DNA of 64,000 nt from Albimonas donghaensis. GTDB lineage: Bacteria; Pseudomonadota; Alphaproteobacteria; Rhodobacterales; Rhodobacteraceae. The first letter of the stretch is position 1. Every line of letters starts with the position of its first letter. Positions 26,146 to 34,617 of the stretch are shown here, in pieces. The stretch lies in NCBI RefSeq assembly GCF_900106695.1, contig NZ_FNMZ01000001.1, positions 1,302,001 through 1,366,000 of the forward strand. The letters run 5' to 3'. A program made the translations under genes and the position numbers. The notes beneath the pieces are model-generated. The model saw nothing but the letters and a program-made list of their open reading frames with translations, was not told where the DNA came from and searched no databases.

Positions 26146-27012
26146 TCAGGGCGCGACCGTCGCGCGGCCCTGGTCGAGCACGACCACGTCGCGCTCCTCG
26201 ACCACGGCGCGGAAAACGAAGGCGCCGCCGCCCTCATCCCAGATCTCGGTGCGGATGGTCTCGCCCGGATAGACCGGCGACGAGAACCGCAGCGACATGG
26301 ACTTGAGCCGGTCCGGCTCCGACCCGCAGCATTCCCGCAGGATCGCCAGCCCCGCCACGGCGTAGGAGCAGAGGCCATGCAGGATTGGGGCCTTGAAGCC
26401 CGCGGTCGCCGCCACTTCGGGTGACGCATGAAGCGGGTTCGGATCGCCGGAAAGCCGATATATAAGAGCGGCCTGCGGAAGAGTCTTGAAGCTGTTTACG
26501 AGGTCCGGAGCCCGATCCGGCAAAGGCGGGGCCTTGGGCTTGGGCTTGGGCGTGCCGCCGAAACCGCCGTCGCCGCGCGCGAAGGTGGTCGCGGTCAGCG
26601 TGGCCAGCTTCTCGCCGGTCGCCTTGTCGGTCAGGGTCCGCTCCAGATAGAGCAGCGCGCCCTTGCCCTCCCCCTTGTCGGAGATCTCGGCCACCCGGGT
26701 CCGGCCGATCACGGTCGCCTCGGCGGGCAGCGGCGCGTGCAGTTCCATCCCCTGCTCGCCATGCAGGACCTTCTGCCAGTCGATGCCCGACTCCGGGTCG
26801 CGGACCCAGAAGCCGGGCCCGGCCAGCACCACCGCCATGGTCGGCAGCGCCGCGAAGCCGTCCTGCTCCTCGAAGAGAAAGCGCAGCTGCGCCGCGTCGA
26901 GCGGATCCCCCCCGAGCCCGACGCCGAGCGCGTAGAGGATGGAATCCTTGGAGGTGTAGGCGTGCTCCACCGGCTGGAACGGCCAGTTGAGGATCTTCTG
27001 TTCGTCGATCAT
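26146..27012 (-). CDS. MaoC-type (R)-specific 2-enoyl-CoA hydratase
   Basis: 288 residues, two hotdog domains as in the hydratase-2 unit of peroxisomal multifunctional enzyme 2. The hydratase-2 signature is clear: Y-R-L-S-G-D-P-N-P-L-H-A-S-P-E-V-A with catalytic Asp and His, then F-K-A-P-I-L-H-G-L-C-S-Y. A Pro-Lys linker (K-P-K-P-K-A-P) joins the halves. It adds water to a trans-2-enoyl-CoA to give the (R)-3-hydroxyacyl-CoA. It lies between the SDR (25 bases upstream) and the DUF35 gene, so it is step two of the acyl-CoA pathway encoded here. Confidence 0.9.
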   Translation of the reverse strand: MIDEQKILNWPFQPVEHAYTSKDSILYALGVGLGGDPLDAAQLRFLFEEQDGFAALPTMAVVLAGPGFWVRDPESGIDWQKVLHGEQGMELHAPLPAEATVIGRTRVAEISDKGEGKGALLYLERTLTDKATGEKLATLTATTFARGDGGFGGTPKPKPKAPPLPDRAPDLVNSFKTLPQAALIYRLSGDPNPLHASPEVAATAGFKAPILHGLCSYAVAGLAILRECCGSEPDRLKSMSLRFSSPVYPGETIRTEIWDEGGGAFVFRAVVEERDVVVLDQGRATVAP

Positions 27013-27037
27013 GTGCGTGTTCCCTGCCCCGTCCCGC

Positions 27038-27958
27038 TCAGATCGGGTCCCAGGTGAAGATGTCGGACGACCGGTCCAGCGGATAGGCCGAGCCGGCGAA
27101 GGCCGGCAGCGCCGTCTCGACCACGGAGGTCGGGGTCCAGCCCTCGGCGGTGTGGACCGAGCGGATCGGGCGGTTCTGCGAGAAGAGATACATCTCGTTG
27201 CGGCGCACGCCGAAGATCTGGCCGGTGATCTTGCGGCCCTCCTCGGTCGCCAGCCCGGCGACCAGCGGCGCGATCTTGGCCGGCGTGGACTGCTTGGCCT
27301 TCTCGATCCGCTCGGCGTCGGCCTCGGAATTGATCGGGATGGTGCCGACGAGGCGCGACCAGGCGAAGGGCGCCACGCAGTTCGACGACACGCCGAAGCG
27401 GTGCATGTCCAGCGCCAGCGACTTGGACAGCCCGATGATGCCCATCTTGGCGGCGGAATAGTTGGCCTGCCCGAAATTGCCGATCAGCCCGGAGGTCGAG
27501 GTGAAGTGCACGAACACGCCCGAGCCCTGCGCCTTGAAATGCGGGGCGGCGAAATGGGAGGTGTTGAACGAGCCGTTGAGGTGGACGTTGATGACGATGT
27601 CCCATTCCTCGGGCGTCATGCGGTGGAAGATCACGTCGCGCAGGATGCCGGCGTTGTTCACCACGCAGTCGATCCTGCCGAAGGTGTCCACGGCCTGCTC
27701 GACCATGGCTTTGGCGTCCTTGCGGTCGGCGACCGAGCCGAAATTGGCCTCGGCCTCGCCGCCGGCCTCGCGGATGGCGTGGACCACTTCCATGGCCGGC
27801 ACGTTGGAGGCCGATTCCGCCTCGCCCTTTTCGTTGGAGCCGAGGTCGTTGACGATGACCCTGGCGCCCTCGGACGCCATCAGCAGCGCGATTTCGCGGC
27901 CGATGCCGCGGCCGGCGCCGGTGACCAGGGCGACCTTGCCCTCCAGAAGCTTGCTCAT
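27038..27958 (-). CDS. SDR-family (R)-3-hydroxyacyl-CoA dehydrogenase (MFE-2/17-beta-HSD4 type)
   Basis: 306 residues, longer than a standard 250-residue SDR and in line with the dehydrogenase domain of multifunctional enzyme 2. The cofactor motif T-G-A-G-R-G-I-G is at 13 to 20, N-N-A-G-I at 101 to 105, and the catalytic Tyr167 and Lys171 in Y-S-A-A-K with a Ser-rich T-S-T-S at 153 to 156. It should oxidise the hydroxy product of the adjacent MaoC hydratase using NAD. It is the first gene of the minus-strand acyl-CoA operon, divergent from the acyl-CoA dehydrogenase gene. Confidence 0.88.
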   Translation of the reverse strand: MSKLLEGKVALVTGAGRGIGREIALLMASEGARVIVNDLGSNEKGEAESASNVPAMEVVHAIREAGGEAEANFGSVADRKDAKAMVEQAVDTFGRIDCVVNNAGILRDVIFHRMTPEEWDIVINVHLNGSFNTSHFAAPHFKAQGSGVFVHFTSTSGLIGNFGQANYSAAKMGIIGLSKSLALDMHRFGVSSNCVAPFAWSRLVGTIPINSEADAERIEKAKQSTPAKIAPLVAGLATEEGRKITGQIFGVRRNEMYLFSQNRPIRSVHTAEGWTPTSVVETALPAFAGSAYPLDRSSDIFTWDPI

Positions 27959-28318
27959 GCGGTTTCCTCCGTCTGGGGCCGGCCGTCGTCTCTGCGGACG
28001 CGCGCCGGCGGGGGCCGTCCACGGCCCTGTGCGATGATGATCCTCGGGAACGGGGACGCCTTGCGCCGAACGGCCCGACGCGACGCAGCCCGTGCGGTCG
28101 CGTGCGTGATCGCCGCCTGTCGCGCCATGCGCGGTCTCCCCCCGGTTTCGCGCCCCCGCCGCGTCTCGCCGTCGCGACTCGCCCCTTTCGGAGCGGTCAG
28201 CGGGGTGCTATGAGTTATTTGTTATAACAACCGTGGCCCCGCGCCGCGCCGCTGTCAAGCCGCAGCCGCGCGGCGCGAGGGGCGCGCACCCGGCCCAAGT
28301 CCTGGGAGGAGGACCCCC
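27959..28318. promoter_or_regulatory. Divergent promoter region between SDR and acyl-CoA dehydrogenase
   Basis: 360 bases separating the two halves of the acyl-CoA cluster. Most is GC-rich; the stretch 28207-28231 is AT-rich and contains the palindrome at 28219-28230. Ribosome sites are GGAGG just left of the SDR start and GGGAGGAGG just before 28321. No gene is seen. Confidence 0.65.
28219..28230. promoter_or_regulatory. Perfect palindrome TTGTTATAACAA, candidate GntR operator
   Basis: A 12-base perfect palindrome in the only AT-rich patch of the divergent promoter. The half-site TTGT...ACAA resembles operators of FCD-type GntR regulators (T-N-G-T and A-C-N-A halves), here with a four-base centre. 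A GntR gene of that type lies 1.3 kb downstream (29514). Binding is inferred. Confidence 0.65.
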
Positions 28319-29458
28319 ATGCTCAACACCCGCTCCGTGCTCGAACCCGAACACGAGGATTTCCGCCGCGCCGTCGCCGCTTTCATGGAGCGCGAGGTGG
28401 TCCCCAACTATCCCGAATGGGAGAAGAACGGCGTCGTGGACCGCGAGGTCTGGCCCAAGGCCGGCGAAGAGGGCCTGCTTCTGATGACCGCGGCCGAGGA
28501 ATACGGCGGCGCCGGCGTCGACTTCCGCTACGCCGCCGTGCTGAACGAGGAGATGTCCAAGCGCGGCATCTCGGGCCCCGGCTTCGGGCTGCATTCCGAC
28601 ATCGTCGCCCCCTATTTCACCCATTACGGGACCGAGGAGCAGAAGCAGCGCTTCCTGCCCCGCATGGCCAGGGGCGAGATCATCGGCTCGATCGCGATGA
28701 CCGAGCCGGGCGCGGGCTCGGACGTGCAGAACATCAAGACCACGGCGCTGAAGGACGGCAACGAATACGTCGTCTCGGGGGCCAAGACCTTCATCACCAA
28801 TGGCGAGCTGGCCGACTTTGTGCTGGTCGCCGCCAAGACCGACCCGTCGCTGGGCGCCAAGGGCATCAGCCTGATCGTGGTGGAGACCAACCGCGAGGGT
28901 TTCTCGCGCGGCAAGAAGCTCGACAAGATGGGCGAGAAGGCCCAGGACATCGCCGAACTGCATTTCGACAATATCCGCGTCCCCCCCGAGAACCTGATCG
29001 GCGAGGAGGGCAAGGGCTTCAAATACCTGATGGAGCAGCTTCCGCAGGAGCGTCTGGGCCTGGTCCTGAAATGCTGCGCCTCCATGGAAGCCGCGCTGGA
29101 ATGGACGCTGGAGCACGTGAAGCAGCGCCAGGCCTTCGGCGGCGTGCTGCTGGACCTGCAGAACACCCGCTTCAAGCTGGCCGAGTGCAAGACCGAGACC
29201 CAGATCGCCCGGCTTTACGCGGACCGGCTGCTGGAAATGCACATCAAGGGCGAACTCGACGTGGCCACCGTCTGCGGCGCCAAGTTCTGGATGTCGGAGC
29301 TTGAGCAGAAGGTGATCGACACCTGCCTTCAGTTCTTCGGCGGCTACGGCTACATGATGGAATATCCCATCGCCAAGGCCTATATCAACGCGCGGGTTCA
29401 CAAGATTTACGCAGGGTCCAACGAGATCATGCGCGAAGTCGTCGCCCGCACCCTCTGA
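28319..29458 (+). CDS. Acyl-CoA dehydrogenase (long-chain/isovaleryl-type active site)
   Basis: 379 residues. A FAD enzyme that makes the trans-2-enoyl-CoA. The family signatures I-A-M-T-E-P-G-A-G-S-D and Q-F-F-G-G-Y-G-Y-M are present. The usual catalytic Glu in I-Y-E-G-T is replaced (I-Y-A-G-S-N, Ala365), while the segment L-P-Q-E-R-L...L-E261-W-T-L-E-H-V-K-Q-R-Q-A-F-G closely follows long-chain acyl-CoA dehydrogenases, whose base sits on this helix; Glu261 is the likely base. This type often handles branched or bulky acyl-CoAs. It is the first gene of a plus-strand run with the GntR regulator and ligase. Confidence 0.92.
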   Translation: MLNTRSVLEPEHEDFRRAVAAFMEREVVPNYPEWEKNGVVDREVWPKAGEEGLLLMTAAEEYGGAGVDFRYAAVLNEEMSKRGISGPGFGLHSDIVAPYFTHYGTEEQKQRFLPRMARGEIIGSIAMTEPGAGSDVQNIKTTALKDGNEYVVSGAKTFITNGELADFVLVAAKTDPSLGAKGISLIVVETNREGFSRGKKLDKMGEKAQDIAELHFDNIRVPPENLIGEEGKGFKYLMEQLPQERLGLVLKCCASMEAALEWTLEHVKQRQAFGGVLLDLQNTRFKLAECKTETQIARLYADRLLEMHIKGELDVATVCGAKFWMSELEQKVIDTCLQFFGGYGYMMEYPIAKAYINARVHKIYAGSNEIMREVVARTL

Positions 29459-29513
29459 CCCGCCGCGCTTGCAGCCGGAGGGCGGCCCGCGCCGCCCTCC
29501 GCGAAGGACCGCC

Positions 29514-30314
29514 ATGGCCGCCGACGACCCCGCCCTCCGCGCCGATCCCGCCCCCGATCCGGCCCCCGATCCGGCCCGCGACCCGAACCGCGACCCCGGC
29601 GCCGGCTGGGCGCGTCCCATCGCGCGCGAAAACCTCAACGACCGCGCCTATCTCGCGATCCGCGAGGCGCTGACCTCCGGCCACCTGATGCCGGGCGAGA
29701 CCCTGCGCCTGCGGCCGATGTCGGCGCGGTTCGGGATTTCGGTCACCCCGATGCGGGAGGCGTTCATCCGGCTCGTCTCGGAAAAGGCGCTGGCCTTCGA
29801 CGCCCGCGGCACCGTCGTGGTGCCCGAGCTGACCCGCGCCGAGATGACCGAGATCGGGGCGATCCGCGCCGATCTGGAAGGGCGCGGCGCGGCGGAGGCG
29901 GCCCTGCGCGCCTCGCCCGAGGCCATCGACGCGCTGGAGGCGATCCATCGGCGCATCGTCGCCCTGCACAAATCCGGCGACTATCGCGGCGCGGTCCAGG
30001 TGAATTCCCAGTTCCACCTGGAGCTCTGCCGCATGTCCGAAGGCCCGATCCTGCTGGAGCTGGTCGAAGGGCTGTGGGTGCGCACCGGCCCGACGCTCTG
30101 GCACGCCGACGCCGCCCGCGCGCCCCGCTGGCGCCCCGGCCCGCATGTGGACCTGATCGCCGCCCTGCGCGCCCGCGACCCCGACGCCGCCCGCGCCGCC
30201 ATGCGCATCGACGTGGACCGCTGGCTGCGCGGCTATCTCGCCTACGCCGCCGATACCGAAACCCATGACGCGGCCCCCGCGCCCGCAACGCCCGCGCCGC
30301 CCCGCTCCGGCTGA
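29514..30314 (+). CDS. GntR-family regulator, FCD type
   Basis: 266 residues from ATG 29514 (AAGGA eight bases upstream). A Pro/Asp-rich N-terminal stretch (repeated D-P-A-P) precedes the winged helix (about 40 to 105; L-M-P-G-E-T-L-R-L-R-P-M-S-A-R-F-G-I-S-V-T-P-M-R-E-A) and an all-helical FCD ligand domain (about 115 to 245) with metal-binding-type His residues in F-H-L-E-L-C and P-H-V-D-L-I. It lies between the dehydrogenase and the ligase and probably controls the divergent acyl-CoA operons, responding to the acid or its CoA ester. Confidence 0.88.
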   Translation: MAADDPALRADPAPDPAPDPARDPNRDPGAGWARPIARENLNDRAYLAIREALTSGHLMPGETLRLRPMSARFGISVTPMREAFIRLVSEKALAFDARGTVVVPELTRAEMTEIGAIRADLEGRGAAEAALRASPEAIDALEAIHRRIVALHKSGDYRGAVQVNSQFHLELCRMSEGPILLELVEGLWVRTGPTLWHADAARAPRWRPGPHVDLIAALRARDPDAARAAMRIDVDRWLRGYLAYAADTETHDAAPAPATPAPPRSG

Positions 30315-30379
30315 CGCAAGCCATGCGGGCGGCGACGGGCGCACAACAACACGAAGACGACCCCGGAGGAGACGACCCC

Positions 30380-31969
30380 ATGACCGCGCAGACCCGCGAC
30401 CCCGCCCCCCATTTCCGGGATGATGAGCGCCACCCGGCCGTCTGGGCGGCGAAGACCCCCGACCGCCCGGCGATCATCGACGCCCGCGACGGCTCGGTCA
30501 TCACCTACGCCCAGTACGAGGCGCGCTCGAACCGGGTCGCCCACCTGATGCGCGCCGCGGGGCTGAAGCCCGGCGACCACATGGCCGTGTTCCTGGAGAA
30601 CCGGCCCGATTATTCGCTGCTGGTCTGGGGCGCCTGGCGGGCGGGGCTGCGGGTCACCGCCATCCCCACCCACCTGACGCCAGACGAGATCGACTACATC
30701 CTCGCCGATTGCGGGGCGCGGCTGCTCATCACCTCCGCCGCCAAGGCCGATGTCGCGGCGCAGCTGCGGGCCGCGGGCGTGCCGGCCGAGGCGCGGTTCA
30801 TGATCGACGGGGCCGCGCCGGGCTTCGTCGCGCTCGAACCCGCGCTGGCCGCCCTGCCCGACACCCGCATCCCCGATGAGGTCGAGGGCATCGAGATGCT
30901 CTATTCCTCCGGCACCACCGGCCGCCCCAAGGGCGTGCTCAAGCCGCTGCCGCCCGAGCCCTTCGGCACGCCGTCCCGCGGCTTCCTGTTGGCCGCCACG
31001 CGCTGGGGCTTCGACGAGAACACGGTCTGGCTGCATCCCTCCCCGATGTATCACGCGGCCCCGCTGGGCTACGCGCTGCGGGTGATCCGCTTCGGCGGGA
31101 CCATCGTCTCGGTCCCCCGCTTCGACCCGGAGCAGTGCCTGGCCCTGATCGAGAAGCACCGGGTGACGCATTCGCAATGGGTGCCCACCCATTTCGTGCG
31201 CCTGCTGCGGCTGCCCGAGGAGGTCCGCGCGAAATACGACGTCAGCTCGCTGAAATCCGCGATCCACGCCGCCGCCCCCTGCCCGGTCGACGTCAAGAAG
31301 GCGATGATCGCCTGGTGGGGGCCGGTGATCGACGAATACTACGCCGGCTCCGAGGGCAACGGCATGACCACCATCAGCTCCGAGGAATACCTGCGCAAGC
31401 CGGGCTCGGTGGGGCGGGCGCTGATCGGAAAGGTCCGCATCTGCGACGATGACGGAGAGGAACTGCCGGTCGGGTCCGAGGGCGTGATCTTTTATTCCGA
31501 CAACCCGGTCTTCGAATATCACAACGACCCCGCCAAGACCGCCGAGAGCCGCAACCGTCACGGCTGGAGCACGCTGGGCGACGTCGGCTACCTGGACGAG
31601 GAGGGCTATCTGTTCCTCACCGACCGGCGCAGCTTCATGATCGTCTCGGGCGGGGTGAACATCTACCCGGCGGAGGTCGAGAACCTGCTGATCTCCTGCC
31701 CCGGCGTGGGCGACGTGGCGGTGATCGGCGTGCCCAACGACGAGTTCGGCGAGGAGGTGAAGGCGGTGGTGGAGCCCATCAACCCCGCCGCCGCGGGGCC
31801 GGAGCTGGAGGCGGACATCATCGCCTGGTGCCGCGCCCGGCTGAGCCATGTGAAATGCCCGCGCTCGGTGGATTTCGTGGACCGGCTGCCGCGGGGCGAC
31901 AACGGCAAGCTCTACAAGCGCAAGATCCGCGACGCCTACTGGGAGGGCCGCGGCCGCCGCATCGCCTGA
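30380..31969 (+). CDS. AMP-dependent acyl-CoA ligase of the acyl-CoA degradation cluster
   Basis: 529 residues from ATG 30380 (GGAGGAG upstream). The adenylate-forming motif Y-S-S-G-T-T-G-R-P-K-G is at about 174 to 184, Y-A-G-S-E-G-N-G-M-T is the A5 region, V-S-G-G-V-N-I-Y-P-A-E-V-E the hinge, and the catalytic lysine is in R-G-D-N-G-K-L-Y-K-R-K. It should activate the acid brought in by the TRAP transporter. It is the first enzyme of the set dehydrogenase, hydratase, SDR and thiolase encoded around it. Confidence 0.88.
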   Translation: MTAQTRDPAPHFRDDERHPAVWAAKTPDRPAIIDARDGSVITYAQYEARSNRVAHLMRAAGLKPGDHMAVFLENRPDYSLLVWGAWRAGLRVTAIPTHLTPDEIDYILADCGARLLITSAAKADVAAQLRAAGVPAEARFMIDGAAPGFVALEPALAALPDTRIPDEVEGIEMLYSSGTTGRPKGVLKPLPPEPFGTPSRGFLLAATRWGFDENTVWLHPSPMYHAAPLGYALRVIRFGGTIVSVPRFDPEQCLALIEKHRVTHSQWVPTHFVRLLRLPEEVRAKYDVSSLKSAIHAAAPCPVDVKKAMIAWWGPVIDEYYAGSEGNGMTTISSEEYLRKPGSVGRALIGKVRICDDDGEELPVGSEGVIFYSDNPVFEYHNDPAKTAESRNRHGWSTLGDVGYLDEEGYLFLTDRRSFMIVSGGVNIYPAEVENLLISCPGVGDVAVIGVPNDEFGEEVKAVVEPINPAAAGPELEADIIAWCRARLSHVKCPRSVDFVDRLPRGDNGKLYKRKIRDAYWEGRGRRIA

Positions 31970-32425
31970 GGCGCGTCGCGCCGGCCCCGCGCGCGAGGCG
32001 CGAAATCGGGAGACGTCTCCGCCCGCGCCCCCCCCTCGGGCCGCGCCGCGGGCGGGAGGTCTCAGCCCTCGCGCGGGCGGACGCGGCGCCTCCCGCCCCA
32101 CAGGAGGCGCCGCGTCCACCGGAGCGCCTGTCGCGCGGTCCCGCCCGCGGCGCGCGGCGGGCGGCGGCGCATGTGGCGAGGGCTCTTCCCCGCCGGGTCG
32201 GCTCTTCCCCGCCGGGTCGGCCCTTCCCCGCGCCTCCCGCCTGCCCCCGCCTGCGGCCCCCTCCCCCCCGCCCGCGGCCCCTCCCCCCTGCGCCCCTCCC
32301 CGCACGCCCCTCCCCGCACGCCCCCGCCTACGACCAAGGTCCGATTGATCGCCGGCTCTTCCCTGCGATGCTCGTCAAAGGCCCGGAGAGGCCGGGCGGC
32401 AACGACACCAGCGGAGGATACGCAC
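31970..32425. promoter_or_regulatory. Upstream region of pqqA with GC-rich direct repeats
   Basis: 456 bases. The left part is GC-rich with direct repeats of GCTCTTCCCCGCCGGGTCG near 32184-32222 (two copies and a partial third) and CCCCTCCCCGCACG near 32294-32320. The right part holds the PQQ-regulon motif (32332-32341) and a GGAGG ribosome site at 32413-32417 before pqqA. No further gene is supported. Confidence 0.6.
32332..32341 (+). promoter_or_regulatory. PQQ-regulon motif site 1 (GACCAAGGTC), upstream of pqqA
   Basis: GACCAAGGTC, preceded by C, 84 bases before the pqqA ATG. The same core recurs at 47388, 49276 (inverted), 57129 and, weaker, 42495 (inverted), each beside the start of a gene in the PQQ locus. 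It is a likely response-regulator binding site. Confidence 0.6.
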
Positions 32426-32524
32426 ATGGCCTGGACCACCCCCGAACTGCACGAATTCGCCTGCGGCATGGAGATCAACATGTATTTCCCGGCCGAGGAC
32501 GAGCGCGACCAGGACCTGTTCTGA
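32426..32524 (+). CDS. pqqA: Pyrroloquinoline quinone precursor peptide PqqA
   Basis: A 32-residue peptide, the normal form of the PQQ precursor. The conserved Glu16 and Tyr20 sit in M-E-I-N-M-Y, the two side chains that PqqE cross-links and that become the PQQ skeleton. GGAGG lies about 8 bases before the ATG. It is followed 46 bases later by pqqB and starts pqqABCDE. High expression would be expected for a consumed peptide. Confidence 0.97.
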   Translation: MAWTTPELHEFACGMEINMYFPAEDERDQDLF

Positions 32525-32570
32525 GCGCGGCGGCCGCGACGCCGGGGCGCCCTTCCATGTCTCCTCTCCC

Positions 32571-33461
32571 ATGAAGGTCATCCTCCTCGGCGCCGCGGCC
32601 GGCGGCGGCCTGCCCCAGTGGAACTGCGGCTGCGTAAATTGCGACGCCGCCCGCGCGGGCCGGCTCGCGCCGCTTACCCAGTCCTCGCTGGCCGTCTCGA
32701 CGGATGGCGCGGCCTGGGCGCTGATCAACGCCTCCCCCGATATCGGCGCCCAGCTGCGCGCCGCCCCGGCGCTGCACCCCACCGGCCCGCGCCGCTCGCC
32801 GATCCGCGCGGTGCTGCTGACCAACGGCGACATCGACCATGTCGGCGGCCTCCTGACCCTGCGCGAGAAACAGCCCTTCGACCTGCGCATGACCGGAGAG
32901 ATCGCCGCCGTCCTCGCCGCCAACCCGATCTTCGGCGCGCTGGACCCCGCCCTCGTCCCCCGCCTGCCCGTGGCGCTGGACGCCCCGTTCGAGCTGCTGC
33001 CCGGCCTGACCGCCACGCTTTTCGCCGCCCCCGGCAAGGTCCCGCTCTACCTGGAGGGCGAGGGGGTGGAGACCGCGCTGGAAGGCGAGCAGACCGTGGG
33101 CGTGAGCCTGGTCTCGGGGGCCTCGCGCGTCGTGATCCTGCCCGGCTGCGCGCGCGTGACCCCGGCGCTGGAGGCGCGGATCGAGGGCGCGGACCTGCTG
33201 TTTTTCGACGGCACCCTGTGGGAGGACGACGAGATGATCCGCCTCGGCCTCGGGACCAAGACCGGCGCCCGCATGGGCCATATGAGCATGTCCGGCCCCG
33301 AGGGCTCGATCGCCGCGCTGGCCGGGCTTTCGGTCGGAACGCGGGTCTTCGCGCATATCAACAACAGCAATCCCGCCCTGCGCCCCGACGGCCCCGAACG
33401 CGCGGCGCTCGAGGCCGCCGGCTGGATCCTCGGACAGGACGGCATGGAGTTCGAGACATGA
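32571..33461 (+). CDS. pqqB: PQQ biosynthesis protein PqqB
   Basis: 296 residues, a metallo-beta-lactamase-fold protein. The start M-K-V-I-L-L-G-A-A-A-G-G-G-L-P-Q-W-N-C-G-C-V-N-C is characteristic, as is the metal-site segment T-N-G-D-I-D-H-V-G-G. PqqB acts in the cytoplasm as the hydroxylase of the tyrosine-derived intermediate. Its stop overlaps the pqqC ATG (ATGA). Confidence 0.96.
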   Translation: MKVILLGAAAGGGLPQWNCGCVNCDAARAGRLAPLTQSSLAVSTDGAAWALINASPDIGAQLRAAPALHPTGPRRSPIRAVLLTNGDIDHVGGLLTLREKQPFDLRMTGEIAAVLAANPIFGALDPALVPRLPVALDAPFELLPGLTATLFAAPGKVPLYLEGEGVETALEGEQTVGVSLVSGASRVVILPGCARVTPALEARIEGADLLFFDGTLWEDDEMIRLGLGTKTGARMGHMSMSGPEGSIAALAGLSVGTRVFAHINNSNPALRPDGPERAALEAAGWILGQDGMEFET

Positions 33462-34264
33462 AGCACGCGCCCCCCCCGGCCGACGGACAGGCCCCGGATC
33501 GCCGGACAGCCGCCCCGCGCCCGCCCGCGGACGAGGCGCAGACCCCGGACGCCTTCGAAGCCCGTCTCCGCGCCATCGGCGCCGCGCGCTACCATGACCG
33601 CCACCCGTTCCATCACCGCCTGCATGGCGGCGACTGCACCCCCGACGAGGTCCGCGCCTGGGTGATCAACCGCTTCTACTACCAGTCCCGCATCCCGATG
33701 AAGGACGCGGCCTTCATGTCCCGGGTCGAGAGCCCCGCGCTGCGCCGCGAATGGCGCTCGCGCATCGAGAACCACGACGGCGGCGCCCCCGGCGAAGGCG
33801 GCATCGCGCGCTGGCTGCGGCTGGCCGAGGCGGTGGGGCTGGACCCGGCCTATGTGGCCTCCGCCCACGGGGTGCTGCCGGCGACCCGCTTCGCGGTGGA
33901 CGCCTATGTGCGCTTCGTGCGCGATATGCCGCTGCTCGACGCCGTGGCCTCCTCGCTGACCGAGATGTTCGCGCCCAGGATCCACGAGGACCGCATCGCC
34001 GGCCTGCTCAGGCATTATGATTTCGCCGACGACCGGGCGCTGAGCTATTTCCGGACCCGGCTGAAGGAGGCCCCGGCCGACGTCGCCTTCGGCCTCGCCT
34101 GGGTGCTGGACCATGCGCGGACGCGACCCGAGCAGGATGCCGCCGCCGCCGCGCTGACCTTCAAGACGGACGTGCTGTGGAGCCAGCTCGACGCGCTCTG
34201 GGCCGCCTATGTGGAGGGCCGCGTCCCTCCCGGCGCCTGGCGGCCGGGCGAGGGCATGGCATGA
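33458..34264 (+). CDS. pqqC: Pyrroloquinoline-quinone synthase PqqC
   Basis: 268 residues, a cofactor-free oxidase that performs the last ring closure and eight-electron oxidation of PQQ. Conserved helices are present: R-Y-H-D-R-H-P-F-H-H-R-L-H-G-G, V-I-N-R-F-Y-Y-Q-S-R-I-P-M-K-D-A-A, and R-I-E-N-H-D-G. The first 28 residues (Pro/Asp-rich) extend beyond the usual start, but ATG 33458 overlaps the pqqB stop and no better start is seen. Its own stop overlaps pqqD. Confidence 0.95.
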   Translation: MKHAPPPADGQAPDRRTAAPRPPADEAQTPDAFEARLRAIGAARYHDRHPFHHRLHGGDCTPDEVRAWVINRFYYQSRIPMKDAAFMSRVESPALRREWRSRIENHDGGAPGEGGIARWLRLAEAVGLDPAYVASAHGVLPATRFAVDAYVRFVRDMPLLDAVASSLTEMFAPRIHEDRIAGLLRHYDFADDRALSYFRTRLKEAPADVAFGLAWVLDHARTRPEQDAAAAALTFKTDVLWSQLDALWAAYVEGRVPPGAWRPGEGMA

Positions 34265-34617
34265 GCGGGGGCGCCGGCGCCGCGCCCCCCGCCGCGCCTG
34301 CGGCGGCGGGGCCGCGCGCGCCCGCCCCGCCGCCGCCCCACGGCCTTTCCCCGGACTGCCGCCCCCGCCTGCTGCGTGGCGTGCGGGTCAAGCATGACGC
34401 GGTGCGCGGGGTTCCGGTGCTGCTGGCGCCCGAGCGGGTGATCCGGCTCGACCCCATCGGCGCCGCGATCCTGGAGGAGACCGACGGCGCCCGGACCTTC
34501 GCCGAGATCGTCGCCGCGCTCGCCGCGCGCTTCGACGCCCCGCGCGACCGGATCGAGGGCGACGCCGGGCGCTTTCTCGCCGCGCTCGTCGCCCGACGCA
34601 TGGCGGAGGCCCCATGA
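34261..34617 (+). CDS. pqqD: PqqA-binding chaperone PqqD
   Basis: 118 residues. The PqqD domain occupies about residues 30 to 118 (R-L-L-R-G-V-R-V-K-H-D, then V-L-L-A-P-E-R-V-I-R-L-D-P-I-G-A-A-I-L-E). PqqD presents the PqqA peptide to the radical SAM enzyme PqqE. The N-terminal 30 residues are an Ala/Pro-rich tail not normally present. ATGA overlaps join it to both pqqC and pqqE. Confidence 0.93.
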   Translation: MSGGAGAAPPAAPAAAGPRAPAPPPPHGLSPDCRPRLLRGVRVKHDAVRGVPVLLAPERVIRLDPIGAAILEETDGARTFAEIVAALAARFDAPRDRIEGDAGRFLAALVARRMAEAP

